From the NCBI GenBank assembly GCA_016180375.1, contig JACPBJ010000152.1:1-6191 (forward strand): a stretch of DNA of 6,191 nt. The letters are read 5' to 3'. This document shows, one piece after another, positions 5,882 through 6,191 of this stretch. The stretch comes from Nitrososphaerota archaeon. Lineage in GTDB: Archaea > Thermoproteota > Nitrososphaeria > Nitrososphaerales > UBA57. Within the stretch, counting starts at the first letter, position 1. Each line of letters begins with the position of its first letter. The notes beneath the pieces were generated by a model, which did no database searches, had not been told where the DNA came from, and saw nothing but the letters and a program-made list of their open reading frames with translations. Made by a program: the position numbers and the translations under genes.

Positions 5882-5904
5882 CTTATCCAATGGTACTTTT
5901 AAGG
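5882..5904. promoter_or_regulatory. Compact divergent promoter region between the reductase gene and pth2
   Basis: Only 35 bp separate the two divergent TTG starts. The self-complementary core TTTTAA/TTAAAA at about 5897-5902 can serve as a TATA box for the minus strand reductase gene; the plus-strand gene would need a box nearer 5883-5888 (cttatcc, weak). The two promoters must overlap. Confidence 0.4.
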
Positions 5905-5914
5905 CATTCAAGGC

Positions 5915-6191
5915 TTGTCGTCGCAGGAATTCAAGCAGGTCATAGTCGTTAGAACCGACATAAAGATGGGAAAGGGTAAACTTGCAATTCAGGTAGCTCA
6001 TGCAGCTGTGGAAGGGGCTTCCATCGCGCGCAGCAGGGATAGAGCTTGGTATGACAGATGGAAGTCTGAGGGCCAGGCTAAGGTGGCTGTAAAGGCTTCT
6101 TCGCTTGATGAGCTTTATGAGTTGCAGAGGAGCGCTGAAAAACTGGACCTTCCAACCGCCATCATCGAGGATAGAGGGCTTACCAAACTAG
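5915..6191 (+). CDS. pth2: Peptidyl-tRNA hydrolase, Pth2 type (partial, 3' end missing)
   Basis: Pth2 frees tRNA from peptidyl-tRNAs that drop off the ribosome; it is the archaeal and eukaryotic enzyme and is unrelated to bacterial Pth. The 92 codons present show the family N-terminus FKQVIVVRTDIKMGKGKLAI followed by QVAHAAVEGA, then WKSEGQAKVAVKASSLDELY, and LPTAIIEDRGLTKL before the window ends. The MGKGK and QVAHA segments are the conserved active-site region. About 25 residues, including the typical C-terminal 'TVxxIGP...ITGxLKL' part, should lie beyond the edge. The start is taken as TTG at 5915, because the frame has a TAA at 5898-5900 and the conserved FKQVIVVRTD strand lies before the first ATG (5966). 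No clear Shine-Dalgarno is seen. Confidence 0.94.
   Translation, partial: MSSQEFKQVIVVRTDIKMGKGKLAIQVAHAAVEGASIARSRDRAWYDRWKSEGQAKVAVKASSLDELYELQRSAEKLDLPTAIIEDRGLTKL

Noticed and set aside
1..6191. tRNA, rRNA, CRISPR array, insertion sequence
   Set aside because: No T-arm consensus with a matching acceptor stem, no regularly spaced repeats, and no transposase or terminal inverted repeats were found on either strand.

Overview
The window reads as an archaeal chromosome segment. The evidence is an archaeal-type EF-1 beta of 93 aa, a 59-aa four-CxxC zinc-ribbon protein of the archaeal translation type next to it, a geranylgeranyl-reductase family flavoprotein (archaeal lipid saturation), and a Pth2-type peptidyl-tRNA hydrolase. 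The zinc-ribbon sequence and the zinc-ribbon/EF-1 beta pairing remind me most of Thaumarchaeota/Nitrososphaeria-like lineages, with an ETF system that suggests a heterotrophic or mixed metabolism. This placement is from memory of family members, not from a search. Several genes appear to use TTG or GTG starts.

Layout. Positions 2-49 may be the tail of an upstream plus-strand gene. Positions 179-1914 carry etfB and etfA, a tight plus-strand operon for the two electron transfer flavoprotein subunits. Directly tail-to-tail with etfA (no spacer) lies a minus-strand pair: a DUF4258-like gene broken by an in-frame TAA, followed two bases later by an intact DUF2283-like gene. Positions 2355-2597 hold no intact gene but may contain a decayed small plus-strand ORF. 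Positions 2598-3882 carry a FixC-type ETF:quinone oxidoreductase on the minus strand, complete in length but frameshifted by a tandem duplication of 4 bp. It lies downstream of the minus-strand pair zinc-ribbon protein then EF-1 beta (4403-3929), which has a near-leaderless promoter. A 285-bp non-coding stretch (4404-4688) has two 12-bp direct repeats containing TATA-like sequence, and a stem-loop. Next is the minus-strand geranylgeranyl reductase (5879-4689), divergent over only 35 bp from the plus-strand pth2 gene, which runs off the window.

How the genes work together. EtfB and EtfA form the soluble FAD/AMP-containing heterodimer that collects electrons; FixC is the kind of membrane-associated flavoprotein that passes them to quinone. 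No FixX ferredoxin is seen in the window, and the only FixC is frameshifted as given. The zinc-ribbon protein, EF-1 beta and Pth2 are translation functions. The most noteworthy feature is a cluster of lesions between about 2.1 and 3.6 kb: a nonsense codon in the DUF4258 gene, a likely nonsense plus frameshift in a small ORF, and the 4-bp duplication in fixC. Either this is a zone of gene decay or the assembly is locally poor.
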